From: Burkholderiaceae bacterium
GTDB lineage: Bacteria; Pseudomonadota; Gammaproteobacteria; Burkholderiales; Burkholderiaceae_E
Reading direction: 5' to 3'
DNA: 20,102 bases
Assembly: GCA_019428955.1 (NCBI GenBank)
Contig: JAHYJF010000029.1
Span: 1 to 20,102, forward strand
Both the position numbers and the translations under genes were made by a program. Positions 6,793 to 14,025 of the stretch are shown here, piece by piece (the first letter of the stretch is position 1; every line of letters starts with the position of its first letter). The notes beneath the pieces were generated by a model, which was given only the letters and a program-made list of their open reading frames with translations, ran no database searches and was not told the origin of the DNA.

Positions 6793-7866
6793 ATGAAAAT
6801 TCTGGTAACGGGGGGCGCCGGATTCATCGGCAGCGCGGTCATCCGCCACCTCATTCGGTCCACTGCTCACACGGTAGTCAACGTCGACAAGCTCACCTAC
6901 GCCGGCAATCTCGAGTCGCTCGCCGAAGTCAGCGCCGATTCGCGCTACGCCTTCGAGTGCATCGACATCGCCGAGCGGGCGTTGCTGGATGACGCGTTCG
7001 CCCGCCACCAGCCCGACGCGGTGATGCACCTGGCGGCCGAGAGCCACGTCGATCGCTCGATCGACGGCCCGGGTGACTTCATCCGGACCAACGTGGTCGG
7101 CACCTACACGCTGCTCGAGGCGGCGCGCGGCTACTGGAGCGCGATCACCGGTGAGCGCCGGGCGGGATTTCGCTTCCACCATGTCAGCACCGACGAGGTT
7201 TACGGCGACCTCCACGGCACCGATGACCTGTTCACCGAAGACACGCCCTATGCCCCGAGCAGCCCCTATTCGGCCAGCAAGGCGGCCAGCGATCATCTGG
7301 TGAGAGCCTGGCAGCGGACCTACGGCCTGCCGACCCTGGTGACCAACTGCTCGAACAACTACGGGCCGTACCACTTTCCGGAAAAGCTAATACCGCACGT
7401 AATCCTCAATGCGCTGCACGGCAAGCCGCTGCCGGTCTACGGCAACGGCCAGCAGGTGCGCGACTGGCTCTACGTCGACGATCATGCCCGCGCCCTCACC
7501 GAGGTGCTGGCGCGGGGCGCCGTCGGCGAGACCTACAACATCGGCGGCCACAACGAGCAACGCAATATCGACGTCGTCGAGGCCATTTGCGCGCTGCTCG
7601 AGGAACTCGCGCCGGCGCAAAAGGCGCCCGGGATAGCTCACTATCGCGACCTGATCACGTTCGTGACCGACCGTCCGGGACACGACGCACGCTACGCCAT
7701 CGACGCCGGCAAGATCTGGCGCGAACTGGGCTGGCGGCCGGACGAAACCCTTGACTCCGGGCTGCGCAAGACCGTGCGCTGGTATCTCGAGCACGAGCCC
7801 TGGTGGCAGCGGGTGCTGAGCGGCGCCTACCGGCTCGATCGCATCGGCACCGGAGCGGCGTCGTGA
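6793..7866 (+). CDS. rfbB: dTDP-glucose 4,6-dehydratase
   Basis: It converts dTDP-glucose to dTDP-4-keto-6-deoxyglucose, the second step to dTDP-L-rhamnose and related deoxysugars, with bound NAD+. From ATG 6793 (GAGG at about 6783-6786) it is 357 residues, close to the 361 of E. coli RfbB. It is an extended short-chain dehydrogenase: TGGAGFIGS (6-14) binds NAD, Thr133-Asp134-Glu135 are the catalytic triad in STDEVYGD, and Tyr159 with Lys163 form YSASK. NCSNNYGPYHFPEKLIP is the dehydratase-specific segment. rfbD follows with a GTGA overlap. The thymidylyltransferase (rfbA) and the 3,5-epimerase (rfbC) are not in the window and must lie elsewhere if rhamnose is the product. Confidence 0.96.
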   Translation: MKILVTGGAGFIGSAVIRHLIRSTAHTVVNVDKLTYAGNLESLAEVSADSRYAFECIDIAERALLDDAFARHQPDAVMHLAAESHVDRSIDGPGDFIRTNVVGTYTLLEAARGYWSAITGERRAGFRFHHVSTDEVYGDLHGTDDLFTEDTPYAPSSPYSASKAASDHLVRAWQRTYGLPTLVTNCSNNYGPYHFPEKLIPHVILNALHGKPLPVYGNGQQVRDWLYVDDHARALTEVLARGAVGETYNIGGHNEQRNIDVVEAICALLEELAPAQKAPGIAHYRDLITFVTDRPGHDARYAIDAGKIWRELGWRPDETLDSGLRKTVRWYLEHEPWWQRVLSGAYRLDRIGTGAAS

Positions 7867-8810
7867 GCGCACAGCCGGCGCGCATCCTGATTACCGGCTG
7901 CAACGGCCAGGTCGGTTTCGAGCTGCGCCGCGCGCTCGCCCCGCTAGGTACGATCACCGCCGTCGATGTCGGCGATTGCGACCTGGGCGACGAAGCGGCA
8001 GTGCGCCGCACGGTGCGCGAGGTCGCCCCGCAGATCATCGTCAACCCGGCGGCCTACACCGCGGTCGATCGGGCCGAGAGCGAGCCCGAGTTGGTCCAGG
8101 CGATCAATGCGCGCGCGCCGCAGATCTTCGCCGAGGAAGCAGCGCGCACCGGTGCGCTGATGGTCCAGTACTCCACCGATTACGTCTTCGACGGCTCCAA
8201 GAACGGTTTCCACACCGAGATCGACCAGCCCAACCCGATCAACGCCTATGGCCGCAGCAAGCTGGCCGGTGAGCGCGCGGTGGCGGCCAGCGGTGCCGCC
8301 TACCTGACGCTGCGCACCAGCTGGGTGATCGGGGCCCACGGCGCGAACTTTGCCAAGACCATCCTGCGGCTCGCCGCCCAGCGCGATCGCCTGCAGGTGG
8401 TTGCCGACCAGTGGGGCGCGCCGACTTCCGCGGCGCTGGTGGCCGACGTCACCGCCCAACTGCTGGGCCGCTACCTGCGCACGGTCGGCGCGACTGGCGC
8501 AAGGGGCGGCGCCAACGCCGGCCCGAGCGACTTTCCGTTCGGGCTCTACCACCTGGCCGCGGGCCGTGAAACCAACTGGCACGAACTGGCGCAGACCGTG
8601 GTCGGGGCGGCCCGGGCCGCGGGCCGTGAGCTGCGGCTCGCGCCGGAGGCGATCGCAGCGATCACGACCGCGCAGTACCCGGCAGCGGCGCGTCGTGGCC
8701 CCAATTCCCGGCTCGATACCAGCGCCCTGCGCAGCACCTTCGGTCTCGTGTTGCCCGACTGGCGCGTGGGCATTGCCCAGGTCCTGGAGCAGATCCTGGA
8801 GGCGGCTTGA
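7863..8810 (+). CDS. rfbD: dTDP-4-dehydrorhamnose reductase
   Basis: It reduces dTDP-4-keto-L-rhamnose to dTDP-L-rhamnose using NAD(P)H, the last step of the pathway. The start is GTG 7863, overlapping the rfbB stop as GTGA and preceded by GGAG. It gives 315 residues beginning MSAQPARILITG, a little longer than the usual 290-300. Motifs are TGCNGQVG (11-18) for cofactor binding, STDYVFDGS with Thr105, and NAYGRSK with the catalytic Tyr129 and Lys133. The C-terminal substrate domain includes ANWHEL-type residues (TNWHELAQ) near the expected place. The open frame extends upstream to 7803 but that part overlaps rfbB and has no homology. A 3-base-plus stop overlap (TTGA) links it to the following glycosyltransferase-like gene. 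Confidence 0.95.
   Translation: MSAQPARILITGCNGQVGFELRRALAPLGTITAVDVGDCDLGDEAAVRRTVREVAPQIIVNPAAYTAVDRAESEPELVQAINARAPQIFAEEAARTGALMVQYSTDYVFDGSKNGFHTEIDQPNPINAYGRSKLAGERAVAASGAAYLTLRTSWVIGAHGANFAKTILRLAAQRDRLQVVADQWGAPTSAALVADVTAQLLGRYLRTVGATGARGGANAGPSDFPFGLYHLAAGRETNWHELAQTVVGAARAAGRELRLAPEAIAAITTAQYPAAARRGPNSRLDTSALRSTFGLVLPDWRVGIAQVLEQILEAA
8798..8802 (+). promoter_or_regulatory. GGAGG ribosome-binding site supporting a TTG start
   Basis: GGAGG sits 4 bases before TTG 8807, which overlaps the rfbD stop codon as TTGA. The same geometry (GGAGG, 4 bases, NTGA) recurs at the CTG start proposed at 18399. Confidence 0.6.
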
Positions 8811-9541
8811 GCGAGCAGCGGGTCATCCTGTGCATGAAGTGGGGCACCAAGTACGGTCCCGAATACGTCAATCGGCTCTATGCGATGGTGCGCCGGCAAC
8901 TGGCGGGTGATTTCCAGTTCGTCTGCCTGACCGACGACGACCGCGGGGTGCGCCCGGAAGTGACCTGCCTGCCGATTCCGACCCTGGCCCTGCCCGACGG
9001 CAGTCCGGAACGTGGCTGGAAGAAGCTCACCACCTTTACGTCCGATCTCCATGGTTTGCGCGGCACCGCGCTCTTTCTCGATCTCGACGTCGTGATCGTC
9101 GATCGGATCGACCCGTTCTTCGAATATCCCGGCGAGTTCCTGATCATTCACGACTGGAAGCGGCCCTGGCGGGTCACCGGCAATTCTTCGGTCTACCGCT
9201 TCAGGCTCGGCGCGCACCCCGAGGTGCTCGAAGAATTCCGCCGGAACGTCGAGGCGGTGCGGGCCAGGTTTCGCAACGAACAGGCTTTCCTGTCCGACGT
9301 GCTGCACCGCCAGGGGCGGCTCGGCTACTGGCCGGCGAAATGGTGCGCGAGCTATAAGTACCACTGCATTCCGCGCTGGCCCGCCAACTATTGGGCTCAC
9401 CCGTTCGTGCCCGCTGATGCGCGGATCATCATCTTCCACGGCGAGGTCAATCCTCCCGACGCGCTCGCGGGGCGGCGCAATCGGGCACTGCGCTTCGCCC
9501 GCCCCAGCCCCTGGGTCGCCGAGCACTGGCGCGAGGACTAG
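8807..9541 (+). CDS. Putative GT-A-fold glycosyltransferase, envelope polysaccharide
   Basis: I do not recognise a named gene. The 244-residue protein has the look of a GT-A glycosyltransferase related in layout to the GT8-type families. The N-terminal strand RVILCMKWGTKYGPEYVNRLY precedes FVCLTDD. A DxD metal/nucleotide motif lies in LFLDLDVVIVD (Asp92, Asp94). The segment NEQAFLSDVL (157-166) resembles the acceptor-side EQ/DQ motif, and IIIFHGE (207-213) matches the C-terminal histidine of such enzymes. No signal peptide or membrane span is seen, so it is probably cytoplasmic. The start is TTG 8807, coupled to rfbD as TTGA. Being the third gene of an rfbB-rfbD unit downstream of lapAB, it is likely to transfer a sugar, possibly a dTDP-activated one, to LPS or a capsule. 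Substrate and linkage are unknown. Confidence 0.65.
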   Translation: MSEQRVILCMKWGTKYGPEYVNRLYAMVRRQLAGDFQFVCLTDDDRGVRPEVTCLPIPTLALPDGSPERGWKKLTTFTSDLHGLRGTALFLDLDVVIVDRIDPFFEYPGEFLIIHDWKRPWRVTGNSSVYRFRLGAHPEVLEEFRRNVEAVRARFRNEQAFLSDVLHRQGRLGYWPAKWCASYKYHCIPRWPANYWAHPFVPADARIIIFHGEVNPPDALAGRRNRALRFARPSPWVAEHWRED

Positions 9542-9577
9542 CGCCGCCAGGCCTAGGTCGGTGGAGGGCCCGTCTTG

Positions 9578-9607
9578 CTGACAGCGACCCGATGGCGTGG
9601 CTAGGAT
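9578..9607 (+). promoter_or_regulatory. Candidate sigma-70 promoter for the HhH protein-ubiA pair
   Basis: CTGACA (9578-9583, 5 of 6 against TTGACA) is separated by 18 bases from TAGGAT (9602-9607, 4 of 6 against TATAAT). It sits in the 101-base gap after the glycosyltransferase-like gene and would start transcription about 30 bases before GTG 9643. No terminator with a T-run was seen in that gap, so read-through is also possible. Confidence 0.35.
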
Positions 9608-9642
9608 CGATACCCTGACCAGGGCTTGCGAGGAGCAGGAGC

Positions 9643-10143
9643 GTGAACAGCTCGGCATTGATCGGCACCGTGATAAAGCGCTGCGGCACGGCGCTGCTGA
9701 CCGGCGCGCCGGGACGCACGATCGTGGCCGCGCTGCTGGCGCTGGGCTGCGGGCTGTCATTGGCGGTCGATGCCAACTCCGCCAGCGCCGAGCAACTCGA
9801 GGGGGTGCGCGGGATCGGGCCGGCGATCTCTGCGAGAATCATCACGGAACGCACCCGAGCGGGCGCGTTTCTGGACATGGATGACCTGCGCGAACGGGTC
9901 AAGGGGATCGGGGTGGCAAATCTCAAGAAATTCGCGGCCGCAGGCTTGACGGTTGGCGCCCCGGGCGGCGCGATCAAGGGCGCTGCCAAGCCGCCCACCA
10001 GCCCCCCGGGGGCGAGCGCGCTAAGGCAATCGTGGGTAGGGCGCTCGGGGGTCGTGTACTTCGATCCCGGCCCTGCTCCGGATGGCGCGCGGCCGCGCCT
10101 GCCGACCGAACCCCACGCGCCGGCCGCTGGAGCGGCGCGATGA
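9643..10143 (+). CDS. ComEA-like helix-hairpin-helix protein, signal-anchored
   Basis: This 166-residue protein has a basic N-terminus and a hydrophobic segment at about residues 26-44 (RTIVAALLALGCGLSLAV), a signal peptide or anchor. It is followed by DANSASAEQLEGV, the common lead-in of ComEA-type domains. Two helix-hairpin-helix motifs follow: EGVRGIGPAISARII (about 53-68) and RERVKGIGVANLKKF (about 83-97). Such motifs bind DNA backbones, and ComEA proteins bind incoming DNA in the periplasm; a role in uptake here is only suggested, perhaps alongside the pilT/pilU genes 5 kb away. The last 60 residues are Pro/Ala/Gly-rich and lack a recognisable domain. The start is GTG 9643 with AGGAG at 9631-9635. 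The stop overlaps the ubiA start as ATGA. Confidence 0.75.
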   Translation: MNSSALIGTVIKRCGTALLTGAPGRTIVAALLALGCGLSLAVDANSASAEQLEGVRGIGPAISARIITERTRAGAFLDMDDLRERVKGIGVANLKKFAAAGLTVGAPGGAIKGAAKPPTSPPGASALRQSWVGRSGVVYFDPGPAPDGARPRLPTEPHAPAAGAAR

Positions 10144-11009
10144 GTTCGGCCGTCGTGTCACGATTGGTGCTCTACCTGCGCCTGGTGCGCCTGCACCGGC
10201 CGATCGGAATCCTGTTGCTGCTCTGGCCCACCATGTGGGCCTTGCTGGTCGCGTCCCGGGGGCAGCCCTCGGGGTATGCGCTCTTTGCCTTCATCACCGG
10301 CACGGTGCTGATGCGCTCGGCCGGCTGCGCGATCAACGATTGGGCCGATCGGGATTTCGACCATCGGGTGGAGCGCACCAAGGACCGGCCGCTGACCTCG
10401 GGCCAGATCCATCACTGGGAGGCGCTGGCAATCTTTGCCGTGCTCGCGCTGTGCTCGCTGGCGCTGATCATCCCGTTCAACCTCCTGACCTGGAAGCTGG
10501 CGTTATTCGCGGCATTCCTGGCCGCCAGCTACCCCTTCACCAAGCGCTTCCTGGCGTTGCCGCAGGCCTACCTCGGGGTCGCCTTCGGCTTTGGCATTCC
10601 CATGGCCTACGCCGCGGTTCTCGGCGAGATCCCGGCCAGCGGCTGGGTGATGCTGGGGGCCAACATCTTCTGGGCGCTGGCCTACGACACCGAGTACGCG
10701 ATGGTCGACCGCGAGGACGACCTGCTGGTCGGCATCCGCACCGCGGCGATCACCTTCGGGCGCTTCGACGTCGCGGCGGTGATGGTCTGCTACACCGTCA
10801 CGCTGCTGATGCTGGCCTGGGCCGGCTGGCTCGAAGGACTCGGATGGTGGTTCTTTGCCTCACTGGGTGCGGCAGGGCTGGTGGCCCTGGCCCACTACCG
10901 GATGATTCGCGAGCGCAGCCGCGCGGGGTGCTTTCGGGCGTTCAACCACAACAACTGGCTGGGAGCGGTGATTTTCGTCGGCGTGCTGGCCAACTATGTC
11001 TTGGGCTGA
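10140..11009 (+). CDS. ubiA: 4-hydroxybenzoate polyprenyltransferase
   Basis: It attaches a polyprenyl chain to 4-hydroxybenzoate, the first membrane-bound step of ubiquinone synthesis. From ATG 10140 it has 289 residues, the normal length. The two aspartate-rich motifs that hold Mg-polyprenyl diphosphate are NDWADRDFD (66-74) and YDTEYAMVDREDD (182-194). RLHRPIGILLLLWPTMWAL near the N-terminus is typical of UbiA. Eight or nine membrane segments are predicted by eye, including residues 45-62, 95-112, 118-132 and 143-160. The open frame runs upstream to 10032, but that part overlaps the preceding gene and is not homologous. ubiC, the usual partner in E. coli, is not adjacent. The 3' end overlaps the end of proC on the other strand by 16 bases. 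Confidence 0.96.
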   Translation: MSSAVVSRLVLYLRLVRLHRPIGILLLLWPTMWALLVASRGQPSGYALFAFITGTVLMRSAGCAINDWADRDFDHRVERTKDRPLTSGQIHHWEALAIFAVLALCSLALIIPFNLLTWKLALFAAFLAASYPFTKRFLALPQAYLGVAFGFGIPMAYAAVLGEIPASGWVMLGANIFWALAYDTEYAMVDREDDLLVGIRTAAITFGRFDVAAVMVCYTVTLLMLAWAGWLEGLGWWFFASLGAAGLVALAHYRMIRERSRAGCFRAFNHNNWLGAVIFVGVLANYVLG

Positions 11010-11818
11010 GACCCGCCGGCCTGTTCGCCCAGTTCAAGGCTGCGCTGGCAGGCGGCGAGTACTGCCTCGACCAGGGTGTCGGCGGCGCTGCGCTCGCCGA
11101 GCACCGCCAGGGCGGCGGCGGTCGTGCCCCCGGGCGATGTCACGCGCCGGCGCAACTGCGCCGCGCTCTCGTCGGAATTGGCCGCCAGTTCGCTCGCTCC
11201 CCGGAACGTCGCCAGCGCCAGTTGGCGGGCCTGCGAGGAATTGAATCCGAGTTCGGTCGCGGCGCGCTCGAGCGCCTCGATGAAGTAGAAGACGTAGGCC
11301 GGGCCACTGCCGCTCACCGCGGTTACCGCATCGATCATGGCCTCGTCTTCGACCCACAGCGTTTCGCCCACCGCCGCGAGAATCTGCTCGGCATGGTCGC
11401 GATCGACCGCACTCAGGTCCGGGGTGGCCGCGAGCGCGCTGATGCCGCGCCCGATGAGCGCAGGCATGTTGGGCATGGTGCGCACGATTCGGCGGTGACC
11501 GCCGAGCCAGCGTGACAGGTCGCTCGCCCTGATCCCGGCCGCGACGCTGACCACCAGGCAGTCCTTGACCAGCGCGGCCAGTGGTGTTGCCACCGCCGCC
11601 ATCACCTGCGGCTTGACCGCCAGGACGACCACCTCGGCGCCGGCCAGGGCAGTGGCGGCATCGGCGTGGGCCGCGACCTGGAAGCGTTGCGCGAGCCGTG
11701 CGCGTTGCCCGGCGTCAGGATCGACCACCCGGATATCGGCAGCGGCATGACCCTGCGCGATCAGCCCGCCAACCAGCGCCCCGGCCATGTTGCCGCCACC
11801 CACGAAGACCACCTTCAT
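10994..11818 (-). CDS. proC: Pyrroline-5-carboxylate reductase
   Basis: It reduces 1-pyrroline-5-carboxylate to L-proline with NAD(P)H, the last step of proline synthesis; proA, an earlier step, lies at the far end of this window. ATG 11818 gives 274 residues starting MKVVFVGGGNMAGA, with a purine-rich GAGGGGG stretch upstream. A TTG two codons earlier (11824) overlaps the murJ stop and is an alternative start. Motifs are GGGNMAG (7-13) for the cofactor, AVKP (67-70), MPNMPALIGRG, SGSGPAYV (169-176) and RVTSPGGTT (225-233), the family signature near the active site. All are intact. It is downstream of murJ on the same strand with essentially no gap. Confidence 0.96.
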   Translation of the reverse strand: MKVVFVGGGNMAGALVGGLIAQGHAAADIRVVDPDAGQRARLAQRFQVAAHADAATALAGAEVVVLAVKPQVMAAVATPLAALVKDCLVVSVAAGIRASDLSRWLGGHRRIVRTMPNMPALIGRGISALAATPDLSAVDRDHAEQILAAVGETLWVEDEAMIDAVTAVSGSGPAYVFYFIEALERAATELGFNSSQARQLALATFRGASELAANSDESAAQLRRRVTSPGGTTAAALAVLGERSAADTLVEAVLAACQRSLELGEQAGGSQPKT

Positions 11819-11820
11819 CG

Positions 11821-13428
11821 TCAATCCCCCTCGTTCGGTACTTCATGTGCGCCGCGCTCGGGCGCTAAGGCGTTGGCGCGCAGGAACTGCCGGGGCCTGA
11901 TCCCCAGCACCAGCAATGACAGCAGATAGATCAGCCCGGCCACCGCCACCAGGCCGAGCGTCAGTCCGACCCGCGTGAACGGTGTGCTGCGCATCCCGAT
12001 CCAGTCGAAGGACGGGACCGCGAACCAGAGCAGCGCCGCCATGGCCGCCGCGGCCACGCCCACCTGGATGCCGAAGCGCATCCAGCCGGGCCGCGGCTGG
12101 TAACTGCCGCGCTTGATCAGACCGGCGAGCAGCAGGGCGGCGTTGACGGTGGCGCCGATCGAGATCGACCAGGCCAACCCGGCATGCGCCAGCCAGGGGA
12201 CGAAGAACAGGTTCATCAGCTGGGTGGCGATGAGCACCGCGATTCCGATCCGCACCGGGGTGCGGACGTCCTGCTTGGCATAGAAGCCGGGCGCCAGCAC
12301 CTTGATCGCGATCAGTCCCAGCAGCCCCGCCGAGTAGCCGGTGACCGCGGCGCTGGTCATCGCCACGTCATGATCGGTGAAGCGGCCGTAGTGGAACAGC
12401 AGGGCGGTGAGTGGCTCGGCCATCAGGGCCAGTCCCACCATGCAGGGAATCGCGAAGACCAGCGCCAGCCGAAGTCCCCAATCGATCAGCTGGGAATATT
12501 CAATCATCTGGTCGGATGCCGCGGCGCGCGACAGACTGGGCAACAGCACCGTTCCCAGCGCCACGCCCAGCAGGGCGGTCGGGAACTCCATCAGCCGGTC
12601 GCCGTAGGAAATCCACGAGACGCTGCCCGCGGCCAGTCGGGAAGCGATATGAGTGTTGATGATCAGGCTCAGCTGCGCCACCGACACGGCGAGCGCCGCC
12701 GGCGCCATCAGCTGGACGATGCGCCGGGTGCGGGGATCGCGCAGCGCGACCCCGAGACGCAACCCGATGCGCGGGAGCATGCCGATGCGGCGCAACGCTG
12801 GGAGCTGAATGGCCAGTTGCGCCACGCCGCCCAGCAGGACGCCGGCGCTCAGGGCCAGGATCGGGGGATCGAAGTGGGGCGCGAGCAACAGTGCCGCTGC
12901 GATGAAGCACAGGTTGAGCAGCGCCGGGGTGAAGGCCGGCACGGTGAAGCGCCGCCAGGTGTTGAGGATGCCGGCGCTCAGCGCCACCATCGAAACGAAG
13001 ATGATGTAGGGGAACATCCAGCGGGTCATGGTCACCGCAGCGCCGAACGCGGCCGGCTCGCGGCTCAGGCCCGAGGCCATCGCGTAGACCAGCAGCGGTG
13101 AGGCCGCCACCCCCAGCAGCGACACCAGGGTGACGGTCCAGAACAGCACCGTGGCGACCCGGTCGACCAGTGCCTTGGTGCTCCGGGGGTCAGCAGAGCC
13201 GTCGCCGCGGGCCCGAGCCTCCGAGAGGATCGGCACAAAGGCCTGTGAAAAGGCGCCTTCGGCAAACAGGCGCCGCAGCAGGTTGGGGATGCGAAAGGCC
13301 ACGAAGAACGCGTCGGTCAGGGCGTTGGCGCCGAAGATCGAGGCGGTCAGGTTCTCCCGCAGCAGCCCGAGAACCCGCGAAAGCAGGGTCAGCGCGCTGA
13401 CCGTGGCGGCTGCACGCAACAGGTTCAT
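11821..13428 (-). CDS. murJ: Lipid II flippase MurJ
   Basis: MurJ moves lipid II across the inner membrane for peptidoglycan synthesis. The protein is 535 residues from ATG 13428, close to the roughly 510-520 usual. The N-terminus reads MNLLRAAATVSALTLLSRVLG, followed by RNIFGANALTDAF-like residues (SIFGANALTDAFFVAFRIPNLLRRLFAEGAFSQAFVP, with the conserved Arg-Ile-Pro-Asn and Ala-Glu-Gly-Ala-Phe segments). Many hydrophobic segments alternate with short loops throughout, consistent with the 14 membrane spans of the MOP exporter family. Other landmarks are RWMFPYIIFVSM, INTHIAS and GVALGTVLLPSLS. It is divergent from rpsT across a 149-base gap, a common proteobacterial arrangement, and is followed directly by proC. 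Confidence 0.95.
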   Translation of the reverse strand: MNLLRAAATVSALTLLSRVLGLLRENLTASIFGANALTDAFFVAFRIPNLLRRLFAEGAFSQAFVPILSEARARGDGSADPRSTKALVDRVATVLFWTVTLVSLLGVAASPLLVYAMASGLSREPAAFGAAVTMTRWMFPYIIFVSMVALSAGILNTWRRFTVPAFTPALLNLCFIAAALLLAPHFDPPILALSAGVLLGGVAQLAIQLPALRRIGMLPRIGLRLGVALRDPRTRRIVQLMAPAALAVSVAQLSLIINTHIASRLAAGSVSWISYGDRLMEFPTALLGVALGTVLLPSLSRAAASDQMIEYSQLIDWGLRLALVFAIPCMVGLALMAEPLTALLFHYGRFTDHDVAMTSAAVTGYSAGLLGLIAIKVLAPGFYAKQDVRTPVRIGIAVLIATQLMNLFFVPWLAHAGLAWSISIGATVNAALLLAGLIKRGSYQPRPGWMRFGIQVGVAAAAMAALLWFAVPSFDWIGMRSTPFTRVGLTLGLVAVAGLIYLLSLLVLGIRPRQFLRANALAPERGAHEVPNEGD

Positions 13429-13450
13429 GGCGCCGAATCCCTGGCTAAAC

Positions 13451-13480
13451 TTGCTTTCGAGGCGTCAAATCGGTTATATT
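13451..13480 (+). promoter_or_regulatory. Candidate sigma-70 promoter of rpsT
   Basis: TATATT (13475-13480, 5 of 6 against TATAAT) follows TTGCTT (13451-13456) at an 18-base spacing, in the most AT-rich part of the murJ-rpsT gap. It would start transcription near 13487 and leave a leader of about 90 bases before rpsT. The opposite strand of the same stretch reads TATAAC, so a divergent murJ -10 could overlap it, but no -35 was found for that. Confidence 0.5.
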
Positions 13481-13577
13481 TCAAGGCTTTCCATTCCGAT
13501 GCCAAAGGTTGGCGCGGTTATTTGCGCGGGTGGTGCACAGGCACCATGTCCGGCAGCACTACGAGCGAGATTCTCTC

Positions 13578-13841
13578 ATGGCAAACATTGCTTCCGCGCG
13601 CAAGCGCGCCCGTCAGAACGTCGTGCTCAACGCACACAATGGCAGCCTGCGTTCGACCCTGCGCACCGCGATCAAGGCAGTTCGCAAGGCAATTGCGGGT
13701 GGCAACAAGAGCAGCGCGCAGCAACAGTTGCAGGCTTCGACGAAAGTGATCGACCGGATCGCCGACAAGAAGATCATGCACAAGAACACGGCCAGTCGGC
13801 ACAAGAGCCGCCTGTCGGCCGCAATCAAGGCGATGCCCTGA
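13578..13841 (+). CDS. rpsT: 30S ribosomal protein S20
   Basis: S20 binds 16S rRNA early in 30S assembly. ATG 13578 gives 87 residues beginning MANIASARKRARQNVVLN, the family signature, and ending at the expected length. It is rich in Lys, Arg and Ala with the RxKS..HN-type helical bundle pattern (NTASRHKSRLSAAIKAM near the end). The open frame extends upstream to 13509, but ATG 13578 is the universally conserved start. The Shine-Dalgarno is weak (GCGAGA). The gene stands alone, with its own promoter in the murJ gap and a terminator about 80 bases after the stop. Confidence 0.97.
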   Translation: MANIASARKRARQNVVLNAHNGSLRSTLRTAIKAVRKAIAGGNKSSAQQQLQASTKVIDRIADKKIMHKNTASRHKSRLSAAIKAMP

Positions 13842-13861
13842 CGCGAGCCGGCTGAGGCCTG

Positions 13862-13877
13862 GACCCCTTAAGGGGTC
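13862..13877. repeat. 16-base perfect palindrome after rpsT
   Basis: GACCCCTTAAGGGGTC reads identically on both strands and can fold as a 6-pair stem with a TTAA loop. GGCC on each side at about two mismatched bases' distance can extend it. No T-run follows. It lies 20 bases after the rpsT stop and before the intrinsic terminator, so it may protect the 3' end or bind a dimeric protein; neither role is shown. Confidence 0.55.
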
Positions 13878-13920
13878 ACGGCCAGCCAACCCGACCGGGC
13901 GGGAATTTCCCCGGGCCTCG

Positions 13921-13949
13921 AACGCCGGTGCCGCCGGCGTTTGTCGTTT
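13921..13949 (+). terminator. Rho-independent terminator of rpsT
   Basis: AACGCCGG (13921-13928) pairs perfectly with CCGGCGTT (13934-13941) around the loop TGCCG, followed by the T-rich TTGTCGTTT. The T-run is interrupted, but stem and position, 80 bases after rpsT, fit. On the other strand the stem lacks a T-run, so it would serve yggS poorly. Confidence 0.7.
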
Positions 13950-14025
13950 CCGCAGCCGGTTCCGGCGGTTGTTCCACGACCGCAGCGCAGGGTCGCAGTT
14001 GCCGGCCCATGCCGGGCGAGGACGG

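Noticed and set aside
6793..9541. rfbB-rfbD-glycosyltransferase block as a horizontally acquired island
   Set aside because: By eye its GC richness and codon style match the neighbours, and there are no tRNA, repeats or transposase remnants; composition was not computed.
10082..11515. 477-codon plus-strand open frame across ubiA and the antisense of proC
   Set aside because: It crosses two well-identified genes in wrong frames and is Arg/Gly/Pro-rich without any domain.
12184..13101. 305-codon plus-strand open frame opposite murJ
   Set aside because: Gln/His/Arg-rich mirror of a membrane protein, the usual shadow of hydrophobic codons; no homology recognised.
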